DNA of 64,000 bases from RHKX01 sp963823275 (GCA_963823275.1 CAWGKW010000001.1:62001-126000), one strand, 5' to 3'; counted from the first letter of the stretch, positions 1 to 10,104 are shown. Notes: generated by a model not told the origin, from the letters alone. Program-made: numbers and translations.

Positions 1-410
1 GCCTCGGGAAGAGCGCGCTCGATCTTGCGCATGTTCTTGACATAGGCAGGGGTCTTCTCGCCGTAGCGAGCCTTGCCCTGCCGCTCGGCGTACATCTCGT
101 AGAACGAACGGAGCGCCGGGCCGGCCGCGAAGGAATCGAGTTGCCTCCAGGCATCGACGACATTCCCCGGATCGGTGTGGAGATCCCCCCATTGCCGGAC
201 CGCGGTCATGGTCTCGACCGCCTGCTCGGGCGAGGCTCCACCGTCGATCGCGTCGATCAGATCGGGGACGAAGTGCGTCTCGGGCGGGATCGCCAGGTCG
301 GGGTGTGCGTCCAGCATCAACCGCAGCATCGTCGTGCCGGAGCGACCGACGCCGACGATGAACGGGACCGGAGGGCGATGCCCCGGGTCCTTCGGCTTGA
401 ACAGGCTCAT
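1..410 (-). CDS. sulfotransferase family protein (partial, C-terminus outside window)
   Basis: Reading the minus strand from the ATG at 410 gives an open frame that runs off the left edge, so only about 136 N-terminal residues are visible. Near residue 20 there is the PAPS 5'-phosphosulfate loop VGVGRSGTTML, followed by an acidic PPETHF segment. Further on is a YGEKTPAY motif, typical of bacterial sulfotransferases (Sulfotransfer_3 type). The family moves sulfate from PAPS to a hydroxyl or amine acceptor; the acceptor cannot be predicted. It lies downstream of a glycosyltransferase on the same strand, and another sulfotransferase is at 2662-3669, which hints at sulfation of a surface glycan or glycolipid (inference). 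A strong hairpin at 456-506 separates it from the glycosyltransferase, so it is probably transcribed separately. Confidence 0.8.
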   Translation of the reverse strand, partial: MSLFKPKDPGHRPPVPFIVGVGRSGTTMLRLMLDAHPDLAIPPETHFVPDLIDAIDGGASPEQAVETMTAVRQWGDLHTDPGNVVDAWRQLDSFAAGPALRSFYEMYAERQGKARYGEKTPAYVKNMRKIERALPE

Positions 411-455
411 GGCCGCAAGCGTAGGTGACGGCCATGGGACGGGCGGCCCTCATTC

Positions 456-506
456 ACGCGAGATGGCAGAAACCGGCCGCGTGAGCCGGTTTCTGCAACT
501 TCGCGT
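456..506 (-). terminator. long perfect stem-loop downstream of glycosyltransferase
   Basis: A perfect 12-bp stem (466-477 with 485-496, 7-nt loop) is enclosed by a second 6-bp stem (ACGCGA 456-461 with TCGCGT 501-506). It starts 17 nt beyond the stop of the minus-strand glycosyltransferase and lies upstream of the partial sulfotransferase. There is no clear U-tract, so it could be a terminator, an RNA-stability element or a dispersed palindromic repeat. Confidence 0.55.
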
Positions 507-522
507 GGTCAGTGTCCCCGCC

Positions 523-1617
523 TCAGCGGGTGAGGAGGGCCGAGAAGTCGGAGACGGTGCGGTCCCAGCTGCGCTCATCCCTCGTTCGCAGGGCGCCGGC
601 GGACAGCTCCGCTCTCAGGGAGGGGTCGGCGAGGCGGGAGATCGCCTTGGTCAGGGCCTCGACGTCGACGGTCCTGGCGGGAATACCCGAGTTGGCGAGG
701 CCGTCGTCGTGGGAGGGAACGAGGATGCCGTTGACGCCGTCGACGACGAGTTCGTTCATCGGCGCGTCGTCGTTGCAGACGATCGGCTGGCCGAACGCGA
801 TTGCCTCGTAGAGGTGAAGGCCGAGGCCCTCCCAGCGCGCCGGGGCCATGCAGACGTCGGCGTCGGCGAACATCTGCAGGTGGACGTCGGTAGGGAGGTC
901 CTCGAGAACCAGTTCGATCCGCGGGTCCCGCTTCACGGCGCGCTCGAGGAACTTCATCCGGCGCTCGATCTGAGCCTTGACGATCAGCCGCAGTTCCGGC
1001 TCGGGCGTGGCGGAGAACGCGGTGATGACCTCCCTGAAGGGCTTCCGCTTGCCCAGCAGGCCGGCGTGGTAGTGGAAGGAGACAACGGCGGGGGAATCCC
1101 CCGCTTCGCGTCCGCCCCCCCGATGAGGCGTGATCTCGAGATACTCGGGATGGACGCCGTACTGAACGTAGGGGGTGTCGATGCCCATGGTCGCGTAGCG
1201 GTCCTGCTCGGCCCTGGTCAGCGAGTAGACGAGGTCGTAGGCCTCGCGGGTCGGTGCGACATGCTCGTCGCTGAACCGCTCCCAGACGAATCGCCCGATC
1301 GTCCGCACACCCGAGGTTCGCAGCGCGGTCAGGGAGTCGAACTCATAGTTCTGATCGAAGAAGCAGGCCTCGATCCCGGTCCGCTGGGCCCAGTCGAGCA
1401 ACTCCCGCTCAGGGATGAAGAAGTTGGATGCCGAGGTCACTCCCTCGGCGGCCCAGACGTCGTCGCCCCGGGCCTCCTGCGGCATCGGAAAGCTCTCCTT
1501 GGTCGGGCGCCCGAGGATGAACGTCTCGTGTCCGAGCTGATCGAGGGCGGAGCGAAGCTGGCGGGCGACGACGCCCTGCCCGCGGTTGAACCAGAAGGCG
1601 CAGATCCCGACTCGCAT
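523..1617 (-). CDS. glycosyltransferase family 1/4-like (GT-B fold)
   Basis: A 364-residue protein starting at the internal Met of MRVGICAFWFNRGQGVVARQ. The longer frame up to 1665 adds residues without homology in the paralogue, so this start is preferred. The N-terminal beta-alpha start (GQG.VARQL) and the C-terminal region with a DVCMAPARWEGLGLHLYEAIAFG block are the classical GT-B C-terminal nucleotide-sugar-binding signature (E-x7-E type). It probably transfers a sugar from a nucleotide-sugar donor to a cell-envelope or metabolite acceptor; specificity is unknown. It is clearly paralogous to the protein at 11237-12397, sharing the same opening motif and a SxxxxTxxEQxRYxxMGI motif. It follows purQ on the same strand with 87 nt between them. 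Confidence 0.85.
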   Translation of the reverse strand: MRVGICAFWFNRGQGVVARQLRSALDQLGHETFILGRPTKESFPMPQEARGDDVWAAEGVTSASNFFIPERELLDWAQRTGIEACFFDQNYEFDSLTALRTSGVRTIGRFVWERFSDEHVAPTREAYDLVYSLTRAEQDRYATMGIDTPYVQYGVHPEYLEITPHRGGGREAGDSPAVVSFHYHAGLLGKRKPFREVITAFSATPEPELRLIVKAQIERRMKFLERAVKRDPRIELVLEDLPTDVHLQMFADADVCMAPARWEGLGLHLYEAIAFGQPIVCNDDAPMNELVVDGVNGILVPSHDDGLANSGIPARTVDVEALTKAISRLADPSLRAELSAGALRTRDERSWDRTVSDFSALLTR

Positions 1618-1704
1618 GGCCGAGAGGATGGCAGGGCGTTCGCCCGGGGGGTTGTCTGCTGCCATCCGTTCCGGCGTGGGCCGGTCTTGCCCGTCCCCGT
1701 CGGA

Positions 1705-2376
1705 CTAAGCGTTCGTCAGCGAGAGCGCCGCCGACTCGAAGAGCCGGAGCCCGTCGACCGAGCCGGTGAGCGGGTCGACGGCGTGCTCGGGGTGTGGCAT
1801 CAGCCCGACCACGTTTCCGCGGGCGTTGCTGACCCCGGCGACGTCGCCGATCGAGCCGTTCGGGTTCTGGCCGGCGGCGTAGCGGAAGATCACCTGGCGG
1901 TTGGCCTCGAGCTCGGCGATCATCTCGGGCGGGGCGAAGTAGCGGCCGGTGGTGTGCTTGACCGGAATCGAGAGGACATCGCCGGGCTCACAGGCGCCCG
2001 ACCACGCGGACCCGGATTCGACGACCTCGATGTCGACCTGGCGGCAGAGAAAGCGCAGGCCGTCGTTGGGCAGCAGCGCGCCGGGCAGCAGACCCGCCTC
2101 GCAGAGCACCTGAAAGCCGTTGCAGATCCCGAGCACCGGTCCGCCCGCCTCGGCGAACTCCTGCACCCGAGCCATCGCCGGCGCGAACCGCGCGATCGAG
2201 CCGACCCGGAGGTAGTCACCGTATGAGAAGCCACCGGGCACCACTATCGCGTCGACGGCACCGAGGTCGGTGTCGCCGTGCCAGATGATCCGGGCATCGC
2301 CGACCCGCTCGCAGGCGAGCGCGGCGTCGACCTCGTCGCACGACCCGGGGAACCTGAGCACCCCGAAGGAGGTCAA
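1705..2376 (-). CDS. purQ: phosphoribosylformylglycinamidine synthase, glutaminase subunit
   Basis: PurQ is the class I glutamine amidotransferase subunit of FGAM synthase. It supplies ammonia to PurL in step 4 of de novo purine synthesis, in a complex with PurS. The protein has 223 residues, the normal small-PurQ length. The triad is visible: nucleophile Cys85 in VLGICNGFQV, and His195 and Glu197 in LMPHPEHA. The N-terminal FPGSCDEVDA and the GGFSYGDYLR segment are diagnostic. It lies 73 nt after purS on the same strand, but purL is not adjacent and is not in the window, so the PurSQL complex must be completed by a gene elsewhere. Confidence 0.97.
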   Translation of the reverse strand: MTSFGVLRFPGSCDEVDAALACERVGDARIIWHGDTDLGAVDAIVVPGGFSYGDYLRVGSIARFAPAMARVQEFAEAGGPVLGICNGFQVLCEAGLLPGALLPNDGLRFLCRQVDIEVVESGSAWSGACEPGDVLSIPVKHTTGRYFAPPEMIAELEANRQVIFRYAAGQNPNGSIGDVAGVSNARGNVVGLMPHPEHAVDPLTGSVDGLRLFESAALSLTNA

Positions 2377-2449
2377 ACCCTCCGCCCTTCCCGCCGGGGT
2401 CTACGAACACCCGACGGAAGCGGACGCGAAGCGGAGCCTCCCGTCGGAG

Positions 2450-2680
2450 TCACTCTGTCTCGTCCAACTCGATGATGTAGTCCTCGATCAAGGGGTTGAC
2501 GAGGAGCTTCTCGCAGAGCTCGTCCAGCTCGGCCCGATCGGTGAACTGCAGCTCGACCATCCGGCCGACCCGGACGTCGCTGACGGACTCGAAGCCGAGC
2601 GTCGGCAGGGCTCGTTCGACCGCCTTACCCTGAGGATCGAGGATCCCCTCCTTCGGTTTGATCAGAACCCGGGCGAGCAT
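2450..2680 (-). CDS. purS: phosphoribosylformylglycinamidine synthase subunit PurS
   Basis: This 76-residue protein starts at the ATG at 2680 and has the compact PurS fold: it begins MLARVLIKPKEGILDPQGKA and ends with a LLVNPLIEDYIIELDE segment. PurS bridges PurL and PurQ and helps channel ammonia. The longer upstream frame (to 2896) is a read-through into the sulfotransferase region and has no PurS homology. Its first codons overlap the last 19 nt of the sulfotransferase gene, so it may be translationally coupled to it. The 73-nt gap to purQ suggests one transcript. Confidence 0.93.
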   Translation of the reverse strand: MLARVLIKPKEGILDPQGKAVERALPTLGFESVSDVRVGRMVELQFTDRAELDELCEKLLVNPLIEDYIIELDETE

Positions 2681-3669
2681 GCGGCCGATCCTAGCGGCCG
2701 CTCCGTACGCGGCCGCGAGCCCTGCCGAAGAGGCCGCGGCGCGGGCCCGACCCGGGCTCGATCGACTCGGCCAGCGAGCCGTACCCCGAGTCTCTCGAGG
2801 ACGTCTCTCATCTCCAGCCGGGAGAAGGCCTCGCTCCAGCGCGGGTCGTTGGCGGCGTAGGGGACCTCGGGTTCCCTGACCTTGCCGCGGGCCCACTCTG
2901 CCACCGCCGATGGGGTACGGCGTCCGGTCACCTCGTAGATGCGGGCGATCGCGGCGACCGGGTCGGCCCGCAGCTCCTCGTTTCGGAGCAGCACGTAACG
3001 GTCGCCGAACAGCTGCCGGCCCTCGCGCCAGGTGCTCTCGAAGGTGTGCTTCCAGACGAGCAGGATCCGCTCGAAGTTGGCGGGCCTGTGGATATGTGAG
3101 TACTCGGGCCGACCCAGGAGGATCCGCGAGAGCTGCCGACTCGACCAGAGCTTGCGCTTCTCGCGTTCGGTGAAAAACTCCTCCGCGGTGGAGTAGGCCC
3201 GCTTGCGGCCCCTGCCCATCATCATCGAGGCCGCGACGGCCCTGGGGTCACGGATGACATGAACGAGCGCCGAGTCGTCGGGGCAGATGGCATTGATCGC
3301 CTCGAGCTTGTCGTAGAAGCGCGTCTCCTTGATCATCACCGGCTCGTCGCGCTGCAGAAGCGTGGCGAGGAAGCCGGCACAGTGCTCGGGCAGCTCCGGC
3401 CCGAGCTCGGCCTCCGGGTTGCCGGGCCCGCCGAGGTTGAACTCGGAGATGTCCATGCCGGGGTAGTGCTCGTCGCGGAAGGCGATCCGGAGCGCGCGGG
3501 TCTCGGCGAACGGGTCGCTCTCGCGTGCGCCGCTGCCACCGCCGGGGGTTTCGGTGTCCTCGCGCAGGGGCTCGTAGAAGCAGTGCAGCTCCGGGTCCTC
3601 GAGCAGCGCGTCGTAGAGGATCGTCGTCCCCGACCGCCGCATGCCCTGCATCAGGATTGCCCCTGCCAT
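2662..3669 (-). CDS. sulfotransferase
   Basis: A 335-residue protein with the PAPS-binding loop MQGMRRSGTTILYDAL at the extreme N-terminus and the 3'-phosphate-binding segment VHVIRDPRAVAASMMMGRG in the middle, the two hallmarks of sulfotransferases. The roughly 40 C-terminal residues are rich in Arg and Pro and low in complexity. This tail overlaps the purS start by 19 nt, so it may be an extension caused by a lost stop. The gene sits between purC and purS without functional relation to purine synthesis. The acceptor is unknown. With the second sulfotransferase at the left edge and the intervening glycosyltransferase, a role in decorating an envelope glycan is plausible but inferred. Confidence 0.85.
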   Translation of the reverse strand: MAGAILMQGMRRSGTTILYDALLEDPELHCFYEPLREDTETPGGGSGARESDPFAETRALRIAFRDEHYPGMDISEFNLGGPGNPEAELGPELPEHCAGFLATLLQRDEPVMIKETRFYDKLEAINAICPDDSALVHVIRDPRAVAASMMMGRGRKRAYSTAEEFFTEREKRKLWSSRQLSRILLGRPEYSHIHRPANFERILLVWKHTFESTWREGRQLFGDRYVLLRNEELRADPVAAIARIYEVTGRRTPSAVAEWARGKVREPEVPYAANDPRWSEAFSRLEMRDVLERLGVRLAGRVDRARVGPAPRPLRQGSRPRTERPLGSAACSPGF

Positions 3670-3727
3670 CGAGGCTCAGGGTAGCCGCGGCATCGACTCG
3701 ACCGGCGTCATCGCGCGGGGGCGACGC

Positions 3728-4582
3728 TCAGCCGAGCGAGCGCCCGGTGATCCGCTCGTAGGCCTCGCGGTACTTGGCGGTGGTGCCGGCGATTACCTCG
3801 GGGGGGAGGTTCGGGGCCGGGGGAGAGTGGTCCCAGTCCTGTTCGTTGAGGTAGTCGCGGACGAACTGCTTGTCGAAGGAGGCCTGCCCACGGCCGGGCT
3901 CGTAGTCGTCGGCCGGCCAGAAGCGCGAGGAGTCGGGGGTCAGGACCTCGTCGCCGAGGACGATCTCGGCGCCGGGGCTGGAGCCGAGCTCGAACTTGGT
4001 GTCGGCGACGATGATCCCGCGCTCGTAGGCGTGCATGCGGGCGTGTTCGTAGAGCTCGATCGAGACCCGTCGCAGTTCCTCCACCAACGGTCGCGAGCCG
4101 ACGATCTCGCAGGCCCGGTCGAAATCGATGTTCTCGTCGTGATCGCCGATCTCCGCCTTGGTGGCGGGGGTGAAGATCGGCTCGGGCAGCTGATCGGATT
4201 CCTGCAGGCCGCTGGGGAGCGCGATCCCGCAGACCGACTGCGATTGCTCGTACTCCTTCCAGCCCGACCCCGACAGGTAGCCACGGACGACGCATTCGAT
4301 CGGGTACATGTTGAGCTTCTTGACCCGGATGGCGCGGCCGGCGACCTCGTCGGGAACGTCTTCGCTGATCAGGTGGTTGGGGACGATCGCCCCGGTCGTC
4401 TCGAACCAGAAGATCGACATCTGGGTGAGCACCTTGCCCTTGTCGGGGATGGGCTCGGCGAGGACCACGTCGAAGGCCGAGATCCGGTCTGAAGCGACCA
4501 TGATCAGCTCGTCGACGTCCTCGTAGATCTCGCGGACCTTGCCGCTGGAGTGAAGCTCGAGCTCGTTCAGCTTGCCGGGCAT
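3728..4582 (-). CDS. purC: phosphoribosylaminoimidazole-succinocarboxamide synthase (SAICAR synthetase)
   Basis: PurC condenses CAIR with aspartate using ATP to give SAICAR. The 284-residue protein shows the N-terminal GKVREIYE nucleotide-binding strand, the family signature around IECVVRGYLSGSGWKEY, and the IIVADTKFELG segment containing metal- and substrate-binding acidic residues, followed by the DEVLTPDSSRFW motif. The length matches the long bacterial/yeast-type PurC. It is on the same strand as the other pur genes, but the sulfotransferase follows it, and 2.0 kb of mostly opposite-strand sequence separates it from purB. Confidence 0.97.
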   Translation of the reverse strand: MPGKLNELELHSSGKVREIYEDVDELIMVASDRISAFDVVLAEPIPDKGKVLTQMSIFWFETTGAIVPNHLISEDVPDEVAGRAIRVKKLNMYPIECVVRGYLSGSGWKEYEQSQSVCGIALPSGLQESDQLPEPIFTPATKAEIGDHDENIDFDRACEIVGSRPLVEELRRVSIELYEHARMHAYERGIIVADTKFELGSSPGAEIVLGDEVLTPDSSRFWPADDYEPGRGQASFDKQFVRDYLNEQDWDHSPPAPNLPPEVIAGTTAKYREAYERITGRSLG

Positions 4583-4652
4583 GGCGCGAGGCTACCAGCG
4601 GCTGGTGCAAACGGGGATCCCTACGGCCGCGCGGTCTATCCTCGGCTGCCGG

Positions 4653-5783
4653 ATGAAGAGAACCGCCGGGTTGCTGATCACGTTCATGTTGCTGCTGGCG
4701 CTTCCCTGCGCAGCCGACGCGGCCGATCCGTTGCGGGGCAACGCGAGCTGGATCTGGTACGTCGACGACTCGGGCGGGAGTGGGGCGGCGATCGGGCGCG
4801 AGGCGCGCCGACACGGTCTGGACGCCGTCTACGTCAAGAGCGGAGACGGCGCCAACTACTGGAGCCAGTTCGATTCGGGTCTGGTCGAGGCGATCCATGA
4901 TCGCGGCGTTGACGTCTGCGGCTGGCAGTTCGTCTACGGCAACGATCCGAAGCGCGAGGCGAAGGTCGCCGCGCGGGCCGCCGACGAGGGAGCCGACTGC
5001 CTGATCATCGACGCCGAAAGCGACTACGAGGGCGAGTACGCCGCCGCCGACACCTACATCACCAAGCTGCGGAGGATGGTCGGCGACGACTACCCGTTGG
5101 CCCTGAGCAGCTTTCCCTACGTCGACTATCACCCCTCCTTCCCGTACTCGGTCTTCCTCGGCCCGGGCGGGGCGCAGTCGAACCTGCCGCAGCTCTACTG
5201 GTACGCGATCGGCGACCCGCTCGCGGCCTCCGTAAGGCATACCTACGCCTACAACCGTCCCTACGGCCGGCCGCAGTACCCGGTCGGGCAGACCTGGCAG
5301 GACCCTCCGAAGGCTCAGATCCTCGACTTCCGCCGGCTGGCGAGGGCCTACGGCTCGAAGGGGGTGAGCTGGTGGTCGTGGCAGGAGACGAGGAAGAGCG
5401 TCTGGCCGCGCCTCACCGGGCGCGTCGCCGGCGAGCCCCGCGGACCGAAGCCCCGGCGCGAGTACGCCGACCTCGCTCGCGGCGATCAGGGGGACCTCGT
5501 GATCTGGGCGCAGCAGCTCCTGCTGGGCTCGGCCGTCGACGTACCTGCGAGCGGCCGTTTCGGGGCGAAGACCGAGCGCGGGGTGAAGGCCCTGCAGCGC
5601 CGCGAGTCCCTGACCGTCACCGGCCGCGTCGACGATGCGACCTGGGTGGTCCTGCTGAGGGGTGAGCCGGCGGAGATCGACTGGTCGGAGCGGGGGAATC
5701 CGCGGGTGCTCGCGGGCGCCGGCGTCCCGAAAGCCGATGAGATCTCGAGAATCGATAATGGTGCGGAATGGGGGGCGCGATGA
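4653..5783 (+). CDS. secreted protein with putative glycosidase-like barrel and peptidoglycan-binding domain
   Basis: A 376-residue protein starting at the ATG at 4653, chosen because it gives a clean signal peptide (MKRTAGLLITFMLLLALPCA followed by ADAAD). Residues 25-260 form a domain with repeated WxW and D-rich strand ends (SWIWYVDD, DCLIIDAESDYEGEY, SWWSWQET) resembling TIM-barrel glycoside-hydrolase-like exported domains. Residues 285-350 are a peptidoglycan-binding type 1 domain (RGDQGDLVIWAQQLL, TERGVKALQRRESLTVTG, DDATW). It probably acts at the cell wall. The catalytic class is not assigned, although the IIDAESD motif is a candidate acidic pair. It is divergent from purC and directly followed by the broken deacetylase, another cell-wall enzyme. 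Confidence 0.75.
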   Translation: MKRTAGLLITFMLLLALPCAADAADPLRGNASWIWYVDDSGGSGAAIGREARRHGLDAVYVKSGDGANYWSQFDSGLVEAIHDRGVDVCGWQFVYGNDPKREAKVAARAADEGADCLIIDAESDYEGEYAAADTYITKLRRMVGDDYPLALSSFPYVDYHPSFPYSVFLGPGGAQSNLPQLYWYAIGDPLAASVRHTYAYNRPYGRPQYPVGQTWQDPPKAQILDFRRLARAYGSKGVSWWSWQETRKSVWPRLTGRVAGEPRGPKPRREYADLARGDQGDLVIWAQQLLLGSAVDVPASGRFGAKTERGVKALQRRESLTVTGRVDDATWVVLLRGEPAEIDWSERGNPRVLAGAGVPKADEISRIDNGAEWGAR

Positions 5784-6635
5784 AGAGGGGGCTGATTGCG
5801 GGGCTCGCGCTCGCGTGCTCTGCTGTTGATCGGTCCTCCGACGGCCGCCGCCGAGATCGCCCGCGATCCGAGCGACACCCCAGGCCCGCTGGATCTCGTC
5901 CGGGTCAAGGTCGGCCAGAAGGACGCCCGCCTGCGGGCGCGGATCGGCGTCAGCCGACCCCTGCCCCAATTCAACGAGCTTCGCGACCATCCCTCCTTCG
6001 CGAAGTCGAAGGCCGAGCGTTACCTGTGTCTCAACCTCGCCTCCAAATCGATCGGCCGACGGCTCCTCTGCCCGGCTGGGAGGAGCGACGGATGGGCGGA
6101 TGAACATCGGGGTCTCGGTGGTCGGCAAGAGTTCGATCCGGGGCAAGGGGTCGGTCTCGGCGAAGGTCAGACGCTCGGAGCGCGGGATGGTGGCCGCGCT
6201 GACCTTCGATGAGAGGCCGGAGCCAACGGCCATGCCGAAGTTACCTACCGGCGGTCACGGCCGCCGCTGCGACCGCTCTGCACATGGTCAGCGTGATCTG
6301 GGACGTCGACCCGCGAGACTGGTCAACTCCCGGTTCAGGCGCCATCTACTCGGTGGCGGTCTCCGGCGGCAGGGGCTCGATCGTCCTCATGCACGACGGA
6401 GGCGGCAACCGCAGCCAGACCGTCGCAGCGCTCCCCGGGATCATCCACAACTACAGAGTCGCGCGGCTTCCGGCTGAAGACGATGACCGAGCTGCTCGGC
6501 GGCCGCTACCTGCTCAAGGAAGTCAACGGGCACGGCGGGAGTGGGATCCGGGCGGTTCGGAAGGCCGACCGAGCCGATCCCCCGTTCAGGACCTCAGGGT
6601 CTCGAGGCGGTCGAAGACCTCACCGGCGTGGCTGA
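5780..6635 (+). pseudogene. polysaccharide deacetylase (NodB-like), multiply frameshifted
   Basis: Three reading frames must be joined to recover one protein. The signal peptide starts at the ATG at 5780 (MKRGLIAGLALA) and continues in another frame near 5815 (ALLLIGPPTAAAEIARD). The middle region changes frame near 6080, and the catalytic tail (VIWDVDPRDW, then SIVLMHDGGGNRSQTVAALP) lies in the frame around 6290-6460. A last shift near 6463 leads to GFRLKTMTELLGGRYL. The DPRDW and LMHDGGG..QT motifs are the C-terminal NodB-homology motifs; the N-terminal metal-binding TFDD motif is not visible. The gene is dead unless the shifts are assembly errors. It runs into the 3' end of purB. Confidence 0.7.
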
Positions 6636-7881
6636 GGTAAGCGGTCGGGTCGAAGACCGCGGCGACGTCGATCTCCACCTCTGACTTGGCGATTGCCGCT
6701 TCGAGCAGGTCGCGGAACGGGGTGCGGGTGTCCCAGGCCCGCTGGGCGTTCTCCTGGACCAGGCGGTAGGCATCGTCGCGGACCAGCCCAGCGTCGATCA
6801 GGGCCGTCAGAGCGCGCTGGCTGTAGATGGCGCCGTAGGTCAACTCGAGGTTCTCGCGCATGCGGTCGGCGTGGATCGTCATCCCGCTCGCGACCCGTGT
6901 GGCGAGGTGTTGCATGTAGTCGAGGCCGATCGTCGCGTCGGGAAGGATCACCCGCTCGGCTCCCGAGTGGGAGATGTCTCGCTCGTGCCAGAGCGCCACG
7001 TTCTCGAGCCCGGCCTGGGAATAGCCGCGCAGGACCCGCGCCAGACCCGTGATCCGTTCGGTGGTGATGGGGTTGCGTTTGTGGGGCATCGCCGAAGAGC
7101 CCTTCTGGCCTTTGCCGAACGGTTCCTCGACCTCCCGCACCTCGGTCCGCTGCAGGTTCCGGACCTCGGTTGCGAAGCGCTCGAGCCCGGCGCCTGCGAG
7201 CGCGATCTCCGACAGCAGCTCCGCGTGGCGGTCGCGGGGGATGATCTGGGTGGAGGCGTCCTCTCGGACGAGCCCGAGGCGGTCCATCACCGTCGCCTCG
7301 ACGCTGGGCGGCAGCGACGCGTAGGTGCCGACCGCACCCGAGAGCTTGCCGTAGGCGACGCCGGCGAAGGCGCGGCTCAGACGCTGGACGTTGCGGTCGG
7401 CCTCGAAGGCGAATCCGGCCAGGCGGAGCCCGAAGCTGGTCGGCTCGGCATGGATCCCGTGCGTCCGCCCGACGCAGACGGTGTCTCGCTGCTCGAAGGC
7501 GCGCTCGACCAGCGCGTCGCGGTAGGCGCTCGCCCCAGCGACGACGATCTCCCCGGCCGCACGGATCTGGGTGGCCAGCGCCGTATCGAGGACATCTGAG
7601 GAGGTCAGTCCGTAGTGGATCCATCGCCCCTCGGCCCCGATCGACGACGAGACGACGTCGACGAATGCGGCGACGTCGTGGTTGGTCGTGCGCTCGCGCT
7701 CCTCGACCGCCTCGACCGTGAAGCCGGCGCGCTCGCGGCAAGCCCTTGCGGCGTCGGCGGGAACGACCCCTGCATCGGCCAGGGCATCGGTCACGGCCAA
7801 CTCGACCTCGAGCCACCCCTCCATCTTGCGGCGCTGGGTCCAGACGGCGCCGATCTCCTCGCGGGTGTAGCGGGGGATCAA
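6586..7881 (-). CDS. purB: adenylosuccinate lyase
   Basis: PurB cleaves SAICAR to AICAR plus fumarate and adenylosuccinate to AMP plus fumarate. The 431-residue protein has the fumarase/aspartase superfamily signature GSSAMPHKRNP at 261-271 and the active-site region GRTHGIHAEPT (138-148). The start at MIPRYTREEI is standard for the family. It overlaps purE by 4 nt (7878-7881), which is typical translational coupling, so purD-purE-purB form one operon. The broken deacetylase runs into its 3' end from the other strand. Confidence 0.97.
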   Translation of the reverse strand: MIPRYTREEIGAVWTQRRKMEGWLEVELAVTDALADAGVVPADAARACRERAGFTVEAVEERERTTNHDVAAFVDVVSSSIGAEGRWIHYGLTSSDVLDTALATQIRAAGEIVVAGASAYRDALVERAFEQRDTVCVGRTHGIHAEPTSFGLRLAGFAFEADRNVQRLSRAFAGVAYGKLSGAVGTYASLPPSVEATVMDRLGLVREDASTQIIPRDRHAELLSEIALAGAGLERFATEVRNLQRTEVREVEEPFGKGQKGSSAMPHKRNPITTERITGLARVLRGYSQAGLENVALWHERDISHSGAERVILPDATIGLDYMQHLATRVASGMTIHADRMRENLELTYGAIYSQRALTALIDAGLVRDDAYRLVQENAQRAWDTRTPFRDLLEAAIAKSEVEIDVAAVFDPTAYLSHAGEVFDRLETLRS

Positions 7882-8407
7882 AGCGCCAGGATCCGAACCG
7901 CGTAGAGCCCGGCGTTCTTGGCTCCGTCAACCGCCATGCAGGCGACCGGAACGCCCGGGGGCATCTGCGCTATCGACAGCAGTGCGTCCATGCCGCCGAG
8001 GTTCTTGCCGGCGACCGGCACGCCGATGACCGGCAGGCCCGTGTGTGCGGCGGCAACGCCCGGCAGGGCCGCGCTCATTCCCGCCCCGGCAATGATCACC
8101 TTCAGGCCTCGCATCGCCGCCGCCTTGCAGTACTCGGCGACCAGATCGGGATCGCGGTGGGCACTCATGACCCGCACCTCGTAGCGAACGCCGGCCTCCT
8201 CCAACGCCTTGCCGGCAGGTTGCATCTTCGGCTTGTCGCTGGCGGAGCCCATGATGATCCCGACGAGCGGCTCGGCAACGTCGATCTCCTCGAAGGCCGT
8301 CTCGACATCGGGCATCGACTCGGCGCCGGGGGGCGGCGCCCCGGGGTCGGACCCCGACCCGTGCATCTCCGTTCCCTGCGCGGGGGTTGAACTGGATTCG
8401 GCCTCTG

Positions 8408-8411
<4 letters not shown>
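7878..8411 (-). CDS. purE: N5-carboxyaminoimidazole ribonucleotide mutase (class I PurE)
   Basis: PurE converts N5-CAIR to CAIR. The core (about residues 48-177) has the class I signature VGIIMGSASDKPKM, the MSAHRDPDLV loop with the catalytic His, and the GAGMSAALPGV segment. The 45 N-terminal residues before it are a Pro/Gly/Ser-rich acidic extension not found in most PurE proteins, so a later start is conceivable. The ATG overlap with purD (4 nt, 8408-8411) nevertheless supports this start. purK, expected to work with class I PurE, is not in the window. Confidence 0.95.
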
Positions 8412-9691
<1,280 letters not shown>

Positions 9692-9722
9692 CGCGGCGGG
9701 TTCACATCGACTGGACCGCTGC

Positions 9723-10004
9723 TCAAAGTGACCCGGCGAAATCCTCGCTGGGGATCGCGCCCAGGGTCTCGTTGATCGTCGTACCCCGGGAGCCGAGCTC
9801 CAGCGAGGCCTTGGCCATCGACTCGGCGCTGTCGGCCTCGACGACGCTGATGAAGTCGTAGCGGCCCAGGGTCGCCCACTGATGGTGGACCTTGAGCCCG
9901 ATCTGCTCCATCTCCGAATTCACCTCGGCGATCCGATCCGGGTTGTTCTTGATCGTCTTGACGCCCTCGCTGGTCAGCTTGGTCAGCAGGATGAAATGGG
10001 CCAA
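9723..10004 (-). CDS. GYD domain-containing protein
   Basis: A 93-residue protein. A TTG start at 10004 is chosen because a GAGGAG ribosome-binding site lies just upstream (about 10010-10021) and the AHFILLTKLTSEGV sequence is the conserved start of the family; the ATG at 10079 would add 25 unrelated residues. The signature LGRYDFISVVEA in the middle gives the family its name. These are small ferredoxin-like alpha-beta proteins of unknown function. It lies upstream of purD with a 31-nt gap and may be co-transcribed. Confidence 0.85.
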   Translation of the reverse strand: MAHFILLTKLTSEGVKTIKNNPDRIAEVNSEMEQIGLKVHHQWATLGRYDFISVVEADSAESMAKASLELGSRGTTINETLGAIPSEDFAGSL

Positions 10005-10104
10005 CGTTCTCTCCTCCTCGTCGTTGCGGTTCAGGTCGAGTGCAAGGTCATTTCTCTCACTTCGGGCGATCCGCTGCAAGCCGACCCTCTCGACGGTGAT
10101 CGGA

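Noticed and set aside
175..2226. Open frame of 683 codons on the plus strand opposite the glycosyltransferase and purQ
   Set aside because: It is antisense to two clear genes, has low-complexity Arg/Gly/Val composition and no motif. Such frames are common in GC-rich DNA.
3708..6233. Open frame of 841 codons on the minus strand over purC and the secreted protein
   Set aside because: It crosses several real genes in other frames and its translation is Arg/Pro-rich without domains.
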